Positions 8,721-18,007 of a DNA stretch of 64,000 nucleotides are shown here, in pieces (position 1 is the first letter of the stretch; every line of letters starts with the position of its first letter). Both the position numbers and the translations under genes were made by a program. Location of the stretch: contig NZ_FXZK01000002.1 of the NCBI RefSeq assembly GCF_900184895.1, forward strand, positions 310,001 through 374,000. The letters run 5' to 3'. The notes under the pieces are model-generated. The model ran no database searches. It was not told where the DNA came from and saw only the letters and a program-made list of their open reading frames with translations. This DNA comes from Flavimaricola marinus (GTDB taxonomy: Bacteria; Pseudomonadota; Alphaproteobacteria; Rhodobacterales; Rhodobacteraceae).

Positions 8721-10124
8721 ATGACCCAGACTGCCTCACAGACTCGCACTGAATCCGACAGCTTTGGCCCGATCGAGGTCCCCGCCGACCGCTATTGGGG
8801 CGCTCAGACGCAGCGATCCTTGCAGAACTTTCCCATCGGATGGGAAAAGCAGCCTGTCGCCATCGTCCGCGCCCTCGGCGTGATCAAGCAGGCCTGTGCG
8901 ACCGCCAACAAGGAGCGCGGCAAGCTGCCCGCAGAGCTGGCCGATCCGATGATCGCCGCCGCCGCCGAGGTGGTGTCGGGCAAGCTCGACGACCACTTTC
9001 CGCTGGTGGTCTGGCAGACCGGCTCCGGCACCCAGTCCAACATGAACGCCAACGAGGTGATCTCGAACCGCGCCATCGAGATGCTGGGCGGCGAGATCGG
9101 CTCCAAGACGCCGGTGCACCCGAACGATCACTGCAACATGGGCCAATCGTCGAACGACACATTTCCGACGGCCATGCATATCGCCGTGGCGATGACCGCC
9201 CGCGACGTGACCCTGCCGGGGCTGGAGAAGCTGCACGCAGCACTTGCCGCCAAGCAGGAAGAGTTCAAGGACATCATCAAGATCGGCCGCACCCATACGA
9301 TGGATGCGACGCCTTTGACGCTGGGCCAGGAATTCTCGGGCTATGTGCATCAGGTCGCCATGGGCATCCGCCGGGTCAAGGCCGCCCTGCCCGCGATCTA
9401 TGAGCTGGCCCAAGGCGGCACCGCCGTCGGCACCGGGCTGAACACGCCCAAGGGCTGGGGCGAGACCGTCGCCGCCGAAATGGCCAAGATCACCGGCCTG
9501 CCTTTTGTGACCGCGCCGAACAAGTTCGAGGCACTGGCCGCCCATGACGCGCTGGTCGAGATCTCCGGCGCGCTGAAAACCGTTGCCGCGTCGCTCTACA
9601 AGATCGCCTGCGACATCCGGTTCCTCGGCTCTGGCCCGCGCTGTGGCCTTGGCGAATTGATGCTGCCCGAGAACGAGCCCGGCTCGTCGATCATGCCGGG
9701 CAAGGTGAACCCGACGCAGGTCGAGGCGATCACGCAGGTCTGTGCCCATGTGATGGGCAACGACGCCGCCGTGGGCTTTGCCGGATCGCAGGGCCATTTC
9801 GAGCTGAACGTGATGAAGCCGATGATGGCCTACAACGTGCTGCAATCGATGCAACTGATCGGGGACGCCTGCTCGGCCTTCACCGACAACTGCGTCGTGG
9901 GGATCAAGGCCGACACCGTGCGGATTGAAAAGCTGATGCGCGAGTCGCTGATGCTGGTCACCGCGCTGGCCCCGACCATCGGCTATGACAACGCGACCAC
10001 CGTCGCCAAGACCGCCCACAAGAACGGCACGACCCTCAAGGAAGAGGCGATCAATCTGGGCTTTGTCGACGAAGAGACCTTCGAGCGCGTGGTGCGCCCC
10101 GAAGAGATGATCGGGCCGAAATGA
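8721..10124 (+). CDS. fumC: Fumarate hydratase, class II
   Basis: A 467-residue iron-independent fumarase that interconverts fumarate and malate in the TCA cycle as a cytoplasmic homotetramer. The family signature [11 protein letters not shown] lies at about residue 317, and the substrate-site segments [10 protein letters not shown] and [10 protein letters not shown] are intact. Three in-frame ATGs are close together. I chose 8721 because AAGGA at 8708-8712 is 8 nt upstream of it. The downstream DUF4169 gene overlaps the stop codon by 4 nt, so the three small genes may be co-translated. Confidence 0.95.
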   Translation: MTQTASQTRTESDSFGPIEVPADRYWGAQTQRSLQNFPIGWEKQPVAIVRALGVIKQACATANKERGKLPAELADPMIAAAAEVVSGKLDDHFPLVVWQTGSGTQSNMNANEVISNRAIEMLGGEIGSKTPVHPNDHCNMGQSSNDTFPTAMHIAVAMTARDVTLPGLEKLHAALAAKQEEFKDIIKIGRTHTMDATPLTLGQEFSGYVHQVAMGIRRVKAALPAIYELAQGGTAVGTGLNTPKGWGETVAAEMAKITGLPFVTAPNKFEALAAHDALVEISGALKTVAASLYKIACDIRFLGSGPRCGLGELMLPENEPGSSIMPGKVNPTQVEAITQVCAHVMGNDAAVGFAGSQGHFELNVMKPMMAYNVLQSMQLIGDACSAFTDNCVVGIKADTVRIEKLMRESLMLVTALAPTIGYDNATTVAKTAHKNGTTLKEEAINLGFVDEETFERVVRPEEMIGPK

Positions 10125-10309
10125 CCGACGGTTCGACCCCGATCAACCTCAACAAGGCCCGCAAGGCCCGCGACCGCGCCGCCGACAAGGCGCGGGCCGA
10201 CGCCAACGCGGTCAAGCATGGCCGCAGCAAGGCCGAGCGCGTGGTGGAGGCCGCCCGCGCCGAACAGGCATCGCGGCGGTTGGATCAGCTCAAGTTCGAC
10301 GACGAATGA
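10121..10309 (+). CDS. DUF4169 family small protein
   Basis: A 62-residue, very basic and highly helical peptide ([13 protein letters not shown] at the N-terminus) matching the pattern of the DUF4169 family found in alphaproteobacteria. Function unknown. Its ATG overlaps the fumC stop by 4 nt (ATGA) and its stop overlaps the next start by 4 nt. The fumC / DUF4169 / ribbon-helix-helix order is probably a translationally coupled operon. Confidence 0.8.
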   Translation: MTDGSTPINLNKARKARDRAADKARADANAVKHGRSKAERVVEAARAEQASRRLDQLKFDDE

Positions 10310-10548
10310 GCCCGCCCAAGGGCAGGCCGGTCAAGCATTCGCTGACCCTCGCGGGGCATCGGACGAGCGTGTCATTGGAGGCGGAGTTCTGGGCCGCGTT
10401 TCGCGCCATCTCCGAGCGGCGGGGCGAAACGATCAACGGTCTCGCCGCCCGGATCGACGCTGAACGCGGCGATGTCGGGCTGGCCTCGGCGATCCGGGTG
10501 TTTGTCTTGACGGACCTGCAGTCGCGGGATCAGGAATCCTTGGCGTAG
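10306..10548 (+). CDS. Ribbon-helix-helix domain protein
   Basis: An 80-residue protein resembling the ribbon-helix-helix family found next to fumC/DUF4169 genes. The region RTSVSLEAEFWAAFRAISERRG fits the beta-strand and first helix, and VGLASAIRVFVLTDL the C-terminal helix. Such proteins usually bind DNA as dimers; the target is unknown. The start overlaps the preceding stop (ATGA). The last 19 nt overlap the convergent gene at 10530-10793. Confidence 0.78.
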   Translation: MSPPKGRPVKHSLTLAGHRTSVSLEAEFWAAFRAISERRGETINGLAARIDAERGDVGLASAIRVFVLTDLQSRDQESLA

Positions 10549-10793
10549 AGCGCACCACGGATGCGGGCGAGCATCTCTGCTTCGCTGCGCTCGGCCTTGT
10601 TGAGCGGCTTGCACGGCGGCAAGGGCGCCTCTGCGACGAAGTCTTGTTCAGCGGCGGGCTGGTTCATCTCGAACTGCGCGCCCGGTGTCACACGGCGGGT
10701 CTCGGTCTTGCGGGGCAAGAAGGACAGGGCCAGTGCCATGTTGTGCTTGATGCCATCAAAAAGGCTGCTCTGCGAACTCATTGTCACGTTCAT
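10530..10793 (-). CDS. Unknown small protein, possible CtrA-regulated gene
   Basis: An 87-residue protein with no family I recognise. The N-terminal half is Ser/Leu-rich and mildly amphipathic, and the C-terminal half is charged (KPLNKAERSEAEMLARIRGAL, likely a helix). A GTG at 10796 directly precedes the ATG, and an internal ATG at 10781 is another option. A TAAGG element is just upstream but rather close. A perfect TTAA-N7-TTAA motif at 10887-10901 lies about 100 bp upstream. It overlaps the convergent ribbon-helix-helix gene by 19 nt. Confidence 0.6.
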   Translation of the reverse strand: MNVTMSSQSSLFDGIKHNMALALSFLPRKTETRRVTPGAQFEMNQPAAEQDFVAEAPLPPCKPLNKAERSEAEMLARIRGALYAKDS

Positions 10794-10886
10794 CACCTTA
10801 CCGATCTGTTAGGACGCCCCCGCGTGGCCTCAATCTATCGGATAAAGTCGCAAGCGTGCCGCAAATCAGCCTTAATGCGGGCCGGG

Positions 10887-10901
10887 TTAACGAAAGATTA
10901 A
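10887..10901. promoter_or_regulatory. CtrA-type motif TTAA-N7-TTAA
   Basis: TTAACGAAAGATTAA matches the alphaproteobacterial CtrA consensus (TTAA-N7-TTAA) exactly and continues with the preferred C. It lies 94-108 nt upstream of the small minus-strand gene at 10530-10793. It is in a locally AT-rich stretch, so chance occurrence is possible. Confidence 0.55.
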
Positions 10902-11033
10902 CGGCAAAGCATTGAATTTGCTTGATTTTGCAGGTGGCGAATTTGTGGCGACCGGCTCAGCGATCGCTGCCGATCCGGCGACAATGCCGCTCACGACGGC
11001 CACTGTTCGCCGCGGCGAAACGACGACGCCGAA

Positions 11034-12413
11034 TCACGGCTCTTTCGGAGGCCGGATCCGGGGCCGGATCCGCAGCCAGATGCCGTCCTTGGACCGCACC
11101 GTCAGATGCGCGACAGGCACCGGCACCTGCCCCTTGACCACCTCGAACCGGTAGCGGCGCAGCAGGTGCGCCAAAACCACGACGCCTTCTGCCATGGCAA
11201 AGCCCGCCCCGGTGCAGACCCGTGGGCCGGCCGAAAACGGCATGAAGGCTTCGCGGGCGCTGGCCTTGCCGGCTTCGGTCTGCCAACGCGCGGGATCGAA
11301 TCCGTCGGGATTGTCCCACATGCGTTCGTGCCGGTGCAGGTGCCACGGCGACAGCACGATCTGCGCGCCCTTGCGGAGCGCGCGTTTGCGGAAGGTCTCC
11401 GGCTTGGTCACCTCGCGCACCATCATCGGGACCGGCGGATAGAGGCGCAGCGCCTCGCGAAACACGTCGCGGGTGGATTTCAACGTCGACAGGGCCGAGA
11501 AATCCTGCGTGAATTCCATCGCCTCGGCGGCGACCTTGTCCTGCCACGCGGGGTTGCTGGCCAGCAGGTAGAGCGTCCAGGCCAGGGCCGAGGCGCTGGT
11601 CTCGTGCCCGGCGAGGAAAAAGATCGCGACCTGATCGACCATCTCGTCCGGGGCAAAGGTCTCGCCCGTCTCGGGATCGGCCTTGGTCATGATCTTGGTC
11701 GCCAGATCGTCGGGTGCGGCCCCGGCCTCGATCTCGGCGGCGCGGTCATCCACCAGCCTCGTGATGAGATCGCGGATGACCTTGGCGGTGTCCTTGGTCT
11801 CGGATTTGAAGAACTTCGGCATCCAGGACGGGCCCGGCACGAAGGCGGCGAGGTTCAGGATCGGTTGAGTCCGCTGGTGCGCCTTGAATTCCTCGAAGAC
11901 CTGCGCCGCGATGTCGTTCTCGATCGGGATGGAGAACAGGGTGCGAAAGATCACGTCGGCGGCGGCGTGGCTTGTCTCGGCCTCGATCTCCACCGGCTCG
12001 CCCGTGGCCAGCGCGTCGAGCCGGTCGGCGCAAGCCTCACCCGCCGCCCACATCGCCGGAAAGGTGTCGCGCAGGCGGCCGCCTTCGAAGGCCGGGTCGA
12101 TGATCCGGCGCTGTTTTTTCCAGACCGCCCCGTTGGTCAGAAAGACCGAATTGCCCAAGAGCGGCCGCAGCCCCGCGCCGATCCGGTCGGATTTCGGAAA
12201 GTCGTCGGGCCGTTTCTTGAGTACGAGGTCGATCAGCTTGGGGTCGTTGACCATATAGCTGCGAAAGAACGGCGTCTTGAATTCTGCCATCCACGCGCGA
12301 TAGAGCCGCGCGGGCTGGGCCGACAGGATGTCCTGCCGAAAGAGCTTGAGATAGCGCCAGAGCGAGACCTTGTCGGGCCGCGCCTCTGGCTTTGGGGGCA
12401 GGACCGGTGGCAT
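11034..12413 (-). CDS. Cytochrome P450
   Basis: A 459-residue soluble P450 monooxygenase. The I-helix oxygen-activation motif AGHETS is at 268-273, the K-helix ExxR is E320-R323, and the heme-binding loop FSAGPRVCTG has its thiolate ligand C400. No signal or membrane anchor is visible at the N-terminus. No ferredoxin or reductase gene is adjacent, so electron partners are encoded elsewhere. Two nt separate it from the upstream hydrolase-like gene, suggesting they are co-transcribed. The 3' end contains a tandem CCGGATCCG-type repeat coding for the basic tail (RIRPRIRPP). The substrate cannot be predicted; CYP families of similar build oxidise fatty acids or terpenoids. Confidence 0.92.
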   Translation of the reverse strand: MPPVLPPKPEARPDKVSLWRYLKLFRQDILSAQPARLYRAWMAEFKTPFFRSYMVNDPKLIDLVLKKRPDDFPKSDRIGAGLRPLLGNSVFLTNGAVWKKQRRIIDPAFEGGRLRDTFPAMWAAGEACADRLDALATGEPVEIEAETSHAAADVIFRTLFSIPIENDIAAQVFEEFKAHQRTQPILNLAAFVPGPSWMPKFFKSETKDTAKVIRDLITRLVDDRAAEIEAGAAPDDLATKIMTKADPETGETFAPDEMVDQVAIFFLAGHETSASALAWTLYLLASNPAWQDKVAAEAMEFTQDFSALSTLKSTRDVFREALRLYPPVPMMVREVTKPETFRKRALRKGAQIVLSPWHLHRHERMWDNPDGFDPARWQTEAGKASAREAFMPFSAGPRVCTGAGFAMAEGVVVLAHLLRRYRFEVVKGQVPVPVAHLTVRSKDGIWLRIRPRIRPPKEP

Positions 12414-12415
12414 TC

Positions 12416-13711
12416 TCAGGCGGCGATTGAGGTGTATTTCGACGCGGGCACGTCGATCCGGCTCTTGGACGGCTGACGCTCGGCGAACCGCTCCCGCAGG
12501 GTGACCGGCCCGGCGGTGATCTGGAAATAGTCGTAGTCATGTGGCCGGTCAAAGGCGCAGAGATACTGAAAGTGCAGTCGGAAGAACCGCCACCGCAGCT
12601 TGGCCCATGTCTCGGGCGACAGCGTCTGCGTGAAGGCGGCCGAGATGACCAGCGGCCATTTCTGATCCGCAGGCGCAACGCCGGACACCGCCACCGGATC
12701 GCACAGCGCAAAGGCGCAGCCGTCGCCGGGGGCCGTCACGTCCACCCATGCCAGTTCGTCCCGCGCCGAGAGGTAGGCCAGATCCGCCCGCAACCGGGTG
12801 GCCCGCGGCAGGAAGGAGACCATCGGCACGACCTGCCCCAAGGTCAGAAACCCGAGCGCCGGTCCATTGCCGGGCACCCTGCCCGCCCGGATCAGATCGG
12901 CGAGGATCGACACCCCGAGATGCGCGCCCGACGAATGCCCGACCACGAGCACTTCGTCATAGTCCTGCGCGAGCGCCTCGGCGACGGCGTCGCCGAATTC
13001 GGCCATCCGGTCTTCGAGCGCCTTGGGGTTCGCCCCGCTCCACCGCGCAGAATAGGCGTAGTCGTGCATCAGGTAGTAGGCGAAGAACTTGCCGTCCTTG
13101 GATTTGAACCACTGCAATATCCATCGCGCGACGAGCCCGAAGACCACGACCTGCGCGACCGTATCGGCCGAGGTGAAGATAGTGAAATCGAGATTACCCA
13201 GATCTCCGATGAGCGAGAGCACCGCAGACCCGATCAGCCCCAGCCCGAATGACAACAACCGTGCCGCAACGACCCCGAGCCCGACCGCGACGATCAGTTG
13301 CGCAAGCAACATGCCCACAGGATAGAGCGCCGCGATCACCGGCCCCTTGCGCAGCCACATCAGCCGCCGCAGCGTGCCCGTCGCGATATAGGTGAACGCG
13401 GTGCGCAGCAGTTGCAGATAGGTGCCGGGAATGGAGTGCGACATAGACCCGCGCACGATATCCGACCAGACCAGAACGTCGATATCCGCCTCGACGGAGG
13501 TGCCGTCGATCTGCGCCGCGACGGTCCAGCCATAGGGGCCGGATGCCTTGGCCTTTGGGCTGAGCGCGATGTCGTAGCCCGAGATCTCGGCCTGCGCGGC
13601 GCCTTCCTTGCGGTAGAGTTCCCGGTAGCGGCGCGGATGAATCGGATCGTAGCCGGGGATGTAGACCACCTTCCGACGCCTGACCTGATCTGTGACCGCC
13701 TGTTCGCTCAT
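12416..13711 (-). CDS. Membrane-linked alpha/beta-hydrolase-like protein
   Basis: A 431-residue protein. Residues ~13-25 (RKVVYIPGYDP) resemble the first strand and oxyanion loop of an alpha/beta hydrolase. Two hydrophobic stretches at about 125-175 probably cross the membrane. The segment VLVVGHSSGAHLGVS at about 258 carries a GxSxG nucleophile elbow (GHSSG). The likely acid and His are in the C-terminal third (for example FDRPHDYDYF). It sits directly upstream of the P450 gene. A lipid- or ester-cleaving role coupled to the P450 is possible, but this is inference. I do not recognise a named family. Confidence 0.72.
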   Translation of the reverse strand: MSEQAVTDQVRRRKVVYIPGYDPIHPRRYRELYRKEGAAQAEISGYDIALSPKAKASGPYGWTVAAQIDGTSVEADIDVLVWSDIVRGSMSHSIPGTYLQLLRTAFTYIATGTLRRLMWLRKGPVIAALYPVGMLLAQLIVAVGLGVVAARLLSFGLGLIGSAVLSLIGDLGNLDFTIFTSADTVAQVVVFGLVARWILQWFKSKDGKFFAYYLMHDYAYSARWSGANPKALEDRMAEFGDAVAEALAQDYDEVLVVGHSSGAHLGVSILADLIRAGRVPGNGPALGFLTLGQVVPMVSFLPRATRLRADLAYLSARDELAWVDVTAPGDGCAFALCDPVAVSGVAPADQKWPLVISAAFTQTLSPETWAKLRWRFFRLHFQYLCAFDRPHDYDYFQITAGPVTLRERFAERQPSKSRIDVPASKYTSIAA

Positions 13712-13807
13712 GCCGCTTGCCCGCTCTGGATTGCCCGCAGCCTAGCGTGGAATTTCGGCGGAAATAAGCCCTGCCTGCGGATCCCTGCTCTGCGGTGATC
13801 CGAATGA

Positions 13808-13861
13808 GCGCCTTCGGCGCACGCGATGCTGGATTGGGGCTCTGCCCCGGGCCTGCGGCCC
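13808..13861. repeat. Cluster of three mini-hairpins
   Basis: Three perfect 5-bp stems with 3-nt loops occur in a row: GCGCC-TTC-GGCGC (13808-13820), GGGGC-TCT-GCCCC (13836-13848) and GGGCC-TGC-GGCCC (13849-13861). They lie in the 184-bp gap between the hydrolase-like gene and ccdA, downstream of ccdA on the minus strand. They may be a REP-like extragenic element or a transcription-ending structure. No T-run is present. Confidence 0.5.
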
Positions 13862-13895
13862 TCCCCGGAGTTTGCCGGCCATGATGAAGCGGCCG

Positions 13896-14651
13896 TCAGC
13901 CGAGCGTCGCGAGGAAGGGGAAGGTTTCCAGCAGCCAGAAGCTGAAATCGGAGAATTGTCCGGTGATCATCATCAGCCCGACGGTCCAGAGCAGAAGCCC
14001 CGAGATCCGCTCGATCCGCGCCATATGTCGCTTGAGGAAGCCCATCGCCCCTTTGAGCCTTGGAAAGAAGGCGGCCACGGCGAGGAAGGGCAGCCCGAGA
14101 CCGAGCGCGTAGATCGCCAGCAGCGTGGCGCCCCGTCCCAGATCGGCCTCCTGGGCCGCCAGCCCGAGGATCGCACCGAGGATCGGCCCGAGGCAAGGTG
14201 TCCAGCCGAAGGCGAAGGCCAGCCCGAGCAGATAGGCGCCGAAGGCCGACCCGCCCTGATCGCCGGCTTCGATCCGTGCTTCGCGGTCGAGAAACCCGAT
14301 CCGGAAGACCCCGATGAAATGCGCCCCGAAGACCATGATGGTGAACCCCGCGATCCAGAGGAACCAGTCCTGATAGGCCAGAAGCGCCCGCCCCATGGCC
14401 GAGAAGGCGATCCCCAGAAGCAGGAACACCGTCGACAGCCCCAGCACGAAGAAGCCTGCTGCGAGCAACACCCGCCGCCGGGCATCCCTCGTCTCCTCCA
14501 GTTCGGTCACGGAGACGCCGCCCATATAGGCCAGATACGGTGGCACGATGGGCAGCACGCAGGGGCTGAGGAAGGACAAAAGCCCCGCAACCAATGCAAT
14601 CAGCATCGCAGGCAGCAACGTGGCGTCGAGGATCATGTCGGGTGTCAGCAT
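13896..14651 (-). CDS. ccdA: Thiol:disulfide transporter CcdA
   Basis: A 251-residue inner-membrane protein of the CcdA/DsbD-beta family, which moves reducing equivalents from cytoplasmic thioredoxin to periplasmic thiol proteins, for example for cytochrome c maturation. About six hydrophobic helices are visible. The two redox cysteines are in the diagnostic motifs SPCVLP (near residue 30) and TPCLGP (near 151). No thioredoxin-like partner is adjacent. It is divergent from msrA with a 153-bp spacer. Confidence 0.93.
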   Translation of the reverse strand: MLTPDMILDATLLPAMLIALVAGLLSFLSPCVLPIVPPYLAYMGGVSVTELEETRDARRRVLLAAGFFVLGLSTVFLLLGIAFSAMGRALLAYQDWFLWIAGFTIMVFGAHFIGVFRIGFLDREARIEAGDQGGSAFGAYLLGLAFAFGWTPCLGPILGAILGLAAQEADLGRGATLLAIYALGLGLPFLAVAAFFPRLKGAMGFLKRHMARIERISGLLLWTVGLMMITGQFSDFSFWLLETFPFLATLG

Positions 14652-14804
14652 GGTGTCTCCTTGGCCCCGACATAGGCAATGGAGCGCCCGTCGTCACGCC
14701 ACTTCTGCGTCAATTTCCGCTGTTGGATTGAAACATTTGCCCCGGCACTGGACGGGTGCCCGCCGCGGCCCCACATTACCGGCAAGACACAGGAGGATGT
14801 GACG

Positions 14805-15311
14805 ATGACTGAACGCGCAGTTCTGGCAGGTGGTTGTTTCTGGGGCATGCAGGATCTGATCCGCAAGATGCCCGGCGTGATATCGACCCGCGTGGGCTAT
14901 ACCGGCGGCGATGTGCCCAACGCCACCTACCGCAACCACGGCACCCATGCCGAGGGCATCGAGGTGATCTTCGATCCCGATCTGATGAGCTATCGCAAGC
15001 TGTTGGAGTTCTTCTTTCAGATACACGACCCGACCACGCCGAACCGTCAGGGCAACGACCGCGGCATGAGCTATCGCTCTGCCATCTATTATGTCGATGC
15101 CGAACAGAAGGCGGTGGCCGAGGATACCATTGCCGACGTCGATGCCTCTGGCCTCTGGCCCGGCAAGGTGGTGACCGAACTGGCCCCCGTCGGCGATTTC
15201 TGGGAGGCCGAACCCGAGCATCAGGATTATCTGGAGCGGATTCCGCATGGCTATACCTGCCATTTCATCCGCCCCGATTGGGTCTTGCCCCGCCGCTCTG
15301 CCGCCGAGTAG
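14805..15311 (+). CDS. msrA: Peptide-methionine (S)-S-oxide reductase MsrA
   Basis: A 168-residue cytoplasmic repair enzyme that reduces methionine-S-sulfoxide in proteins, recycled by thioredoxin. The catalytic motif GCFWG is at residues 10-14 with nucleophile C11. The conserved [13 protein letters not shown] and YRSAIYY segments follow. Translation starts at 14805 behind AGGAGG (14791-14796). The only other Cys is in the C-terminal YTCHF, the likely resolving residue. It is followed by a hairpin terminator and then selO. Confidence 0.95.
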   Translation: MTERAVLAGGCFWGMQDLIRKMPGVISTRVGYTGGDVPNATYRNHGTHAEGIEVIFDPDLMSYRKLLEFFFQIHDPTTPNRQGNDRGMSYRSAIYYVDAEQKAVAEDTIADVDASGLWPGKVVTELAPVGDFWEAEPEHQDYLERIPHGYTCHFIRPDWVLPRRSAAE

Positions 15312-15331
15312 GGCATAAACAACAACGGCAG

Positions 15332-15357
15332 GGGGCGGCTGCTTTGGCCGCCCCTTT
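15332..15357 (+). terminator. Rho-independent terminator after msrA
   Basis: Stem GGGGCGGC (15332-15339) with GCCGCCCC (15347-15354), loop TGCTTTG, followed by TTT and a further T-rich stretch. It separates msrA from selO. Confidence 0.7.
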
Positions 15358-15417
15358 GCCTTTTGCATTGCCGTCTGTCCTATAGTGCCACCGAAATTCC
15401 CGACTGAAGGACGCCCG

Positions 15418-16854
15418 ATGCCTGCCTTTGCATTCGACAACACATATGCCCGCGATCTCGACGGGTTCTTTGTGCCGTGGCAGGGCGCGCCTGCGGCAGC
15501 GCCGCGCATGGTCCGACTGAACCGTCCGCTGGCGGAGGCGTTGGGGCTGGATGCCGAGGCTCTGGATGGGCCGCAGGGGGCGGCGATCTTTTCCGGCGCA
15601 GAAGCCCCGGACGGGGCAGAGCCGCTCGCGATGGCCTATGCCGGCCACCAGTTCGGCGGCTTCTCCCCCCAGTTGGGCGACGGGCGGGCGCTACTTTTGG
15701 GCGAAGTGATCGACCGGGACGGGGCGCGTCGCGATATCCATCTCAAGGGCTCCGGCAAGACCCCGTTTTCGCGCGGCGGTGACGGCAAGGCCGCGATCGG
15801 CCCGGTGATGCGCGAATATCTCGTGGGTGAGGCGATGCATGCCATGGGCGTGCCTTCGACCCGTGCCTTGGCCGCCGTGCTGACCGGTGAGACGGTGCTG
15901 CGCGATCAGGGCCCCCTGCCCGGCGCGGTTCTGGCCCGCGTGGCCAGCAGCCACCTGCGGGTCGGCACCTTTGAATATTTCGCCGCCCGGCGTGACGATG
16001 AAAAGCTCGCCCGGTTGGTCGACTACGCGCTGCGCCGGCACGATCCCGATCTGGCGGGGGCCGACATGCCGGCTTTGGCCTTGTTCCGCGCGGTGCGGGA
16101 CCGTCAGGCGCGGCTGATCGCCCAGTGGATGGGGCTTGGATTCGTGCATGGGGTGATGAACACCGACAACATGACGATCTCGGGCGAGACCATCGACTAT
16201 GGTCCCTGTGCCTTTCTGGATGCCTACGATCCGGCGACGGTGTTCAGCTCGATCGACCGGGGCGGCCGTTATGCCTATGCCAATCAGCCGCGCATCGCCC
16301 AGTGGAATCTGGCCCGGCTGGCCGAGGCCCTGCTGAGCCAGCTCGACAAGGATACCGATGCAGCGATTGCGCTGATCCTGCCCGAAGTCGAAGCCTTCAT
16401 GCCGATCTTTGAGGCCGCGTTTGTCGAAGTCATGCAGGCGAAACTGGGGCTGGCCGCGCCCGATCCGGGGCTGGCACAGCGGCTGCTGGACCTGATGGCC
16501 GAAGCGCGTGCGGATTTCACCTCGACCTTCCGGGCCTTGGCTGCGGATTTGCGCGACGGCGGCGACCGGGCCAAGGCGCAGTTTGCCGATCCGGAGCCTT
16601 TGCGGGCATGGCTGGCCGACTGGCGCGCCGCGGCGCCGGACCCGGACGCGATGGACCGGGTCAATCCGATCTACATTCCGCGCAATCATCTGGTCGAGGC
16701 GGCGCTGGAGGCGGCGACCGAGGGCGATCTCGGCCCCTTCGAGGCGCTTCTGGAGGTGCTGGAGGATCCGTTCGAGGCCCGGCCCGGCCTCGACAAATAC
16801 GCGCTGCCCGCCCCCTCGGGCTTTGGCCCCTACACCACCTTCTGCGGCACCTGA
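15418..16854 (+). CDS. selO: Protein adenylyltransferase SelO
   Basis: A 478-residue pseudokinase-fold enzyme of the SelO/YdiU family, which transfers AMP from ATP to Ser, Thr or Tyr of target proteins and has been linked to redox stress. Nucleotide-site elements are intact: HLKGSGKTPFSRGGDGK around K110, and VMNTDNM with D250/N251, then D260 before YGPCAF. The protein has only two cysteines, C264 and C476 (third from the end, where eukaryotic SelO has selenocysteine). These match the positions of the regulatory disulfide reported for E. coli SelO. The start at 15418 has GAAGGA upstream. It lies just downstream of msrA. Confidence 0.94.
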   Translation: MPAFAFDNTYARDLDGFFVPWQGAPAAAPRMVRLNRPLAEALGLDAEALDGPQGAAIFSGAEAPDGAEPLAMAYAGHQFGGFSPQLGDGRALLLGEVIDRDGARRDIHLKGSGKTPFSRGGDGKAAIGPVMREYLVGEAMHAMGVPSTRALAAVLTGETVLRDQGPLPGAVLARVASSHLRVGTFEYFAARRDDEKLARLVDYALRRHDPDLAGADMPALALFRAVRDRQARLIAQWMGLGFVHGVMNTDNMTISGETIDYGPCAFLDAYDPATVFSSIDRGGRYAYANQPRIAQWNLARLAEALLSQLDKDTDAAIALILPEVEAFMPIFEAAFVEVMQAKLGLAAPDPGLAQRLLDLMAEARADFTSTFRALAADLRDGGDRAKAQFADPEPLRAWLADWRAAAPDPDAMDRVNPIYIPRNHLVEAALEAATEGDLGPFEALLEVLEDPFEARPGLDKYALPAPSGFGPYTTFCGT

Positions 16855-17083
16855 GCCGATGCGGCGGGGGTGGCGACAACGTCGCAAGCAGGCCCGTCAA
16901 AGCCCCCAATCCTCGCCCATTGATCAGGCAGGGTCGCCCGTCGCGGCGGCTTTGCTTTGCCTCTCAAACCGTTTAGGTCATTGACCCAAGCCAGAGCGGC
17001 ACGAACCTGAACGCGCACCGCAACGGGGCCGCCGACCGGCCCGCCCTTCCGCCGCCGAACCGACCCACGAATTGGAACGCCCT

Positions 17084-17989
17084 ATGAAAATCGCCATGTT
17101 GGCACGCAATCCCACGCTCTATTCGCACCAACGGCTCGTCGAGGCGGCGGAATCGCGGGGGCATACGATCGACATCATCAACACCCTACAATGCTATATG
17201 AACATCGCCTCGCGGCGCCCCGAGATCTATTACAACGGCGAATCCCTCAAGGGCTATGACGCCGTGATCCCAAGGATCGGAGCTTCGATCACGTTCTACG
17301 GCCTCGCCGTGCTGCGCCAGTTCGAGATGATGGGCGTCTATCCCCTCAACGAGAGCGTGGCGATCGGGCGATCCCGCGACAAGCTGCGCTCCATGCAGTT
17401 GCTGGCCCGCGACGGGATCGGCCTGCCCGTCACCGCCTTTGCCCATGACGCCAAGCAGGCCGGCGAGGTCGTCAAGCTGGCCGGTGGTGCGCCCGTGGTC
17501 ATCAAGCTGCTGGAGGGAACGCAGGGCATCGGGGTGGTGCTGGCGGATACCGAACGTTCGGCCAAATCGGTGATCGAGGCGTTTCGCGGGGCCAACGTGA
17601 ACATCCTCGCGCAGGAGTTCATCAAGGAATCCGGCGGCACCGACATTCGGGCCATCGTCGTGGGCGGCAAGGTCGTGGCGGCGATGAAGCGCACCGGGGC
17701 GGAAGGCGAGTTCCGCTCGAACCTGCACCGGGGCGGGTCGGCGCAACTGATCAAGATCTCGCCCGAGGAACGCTCCACCGCCGTTCGCGCTGCCAAGTCT
17801 ATGGGCCTTGCGGTCTGCGGCGTGGATATGCTGCGGGCCAATCACGGCGCCGTGGTGATGGAGGTAAACTCCTCGCCCGGCCTTGAGGGCGTCGAGAAGG
17901 CGACCGGCAAGGACGTGGCCGGGCTGATCATCGAACATCTCGAACGGCACGCCAAGGACGGCACCACCAAGACCCGCGGCAAGGGTTAG
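17084..17989 (+). CDS. rimK: RimK-type ATP-grasp glutamate ligase
   Basis: A 301-residue ATP-grasp ligase of the RimK family. E. coli RimK adds glutamate residues to the C-terminus of ribosomal protein S6. The N-terminal pre-ATP-grasp domain (~1-95) includes [21 protein letters not shown]. The ATP-grasp core has [18 protein letters not shown] for nucleotide binding and [11 protein letters not shown] near the C-terminus for Mg binding. The start is at 17084 (GGAA upstream); the frame extends 12 nt further. The gene is followed at 18 nt by a RimB-like protease and then an aspartoacylase-like gene, a tight plus-strand row. A different acceptor than S6 is possible. Confidence 0.9.
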   Translation: MKIAMLARNPTLYSHQRLVEAAESRGHTIDIINTLQCYMNIASRRPEIYYNGESLKGYDAVIPRIGASITFYGLAVLRQFEMMGVYPLNESVAIGRSRDKLRSMQLLARDGIGLPVTAFAHDAKQAGEVVKLAGGAPVVIKLLEGTQGIGVVLADTERSAKSVIEAFRGANVNILAQEFIKESGGTDIRAIVVGGKVVAAMKRTGAEGEFRSNLHRGGSAQLIKISPEERSTAVRAAKSMGLAVCGVDMLRANHGAVVMEVNSSPGLEGVEKATGKDVAGLIIEHLERHAKDGTTKTRGKG

Positions 17990-18007
17990 GGCCCTGAGAC
18001 CAGAGGT

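Noticed and set aside
16855..17083. Possible small gene between selO and rimK
   Set aside because: The only frames are short, lack ribosome sites and overlap selO in antisense. The gap is best left as untranslated DNA.
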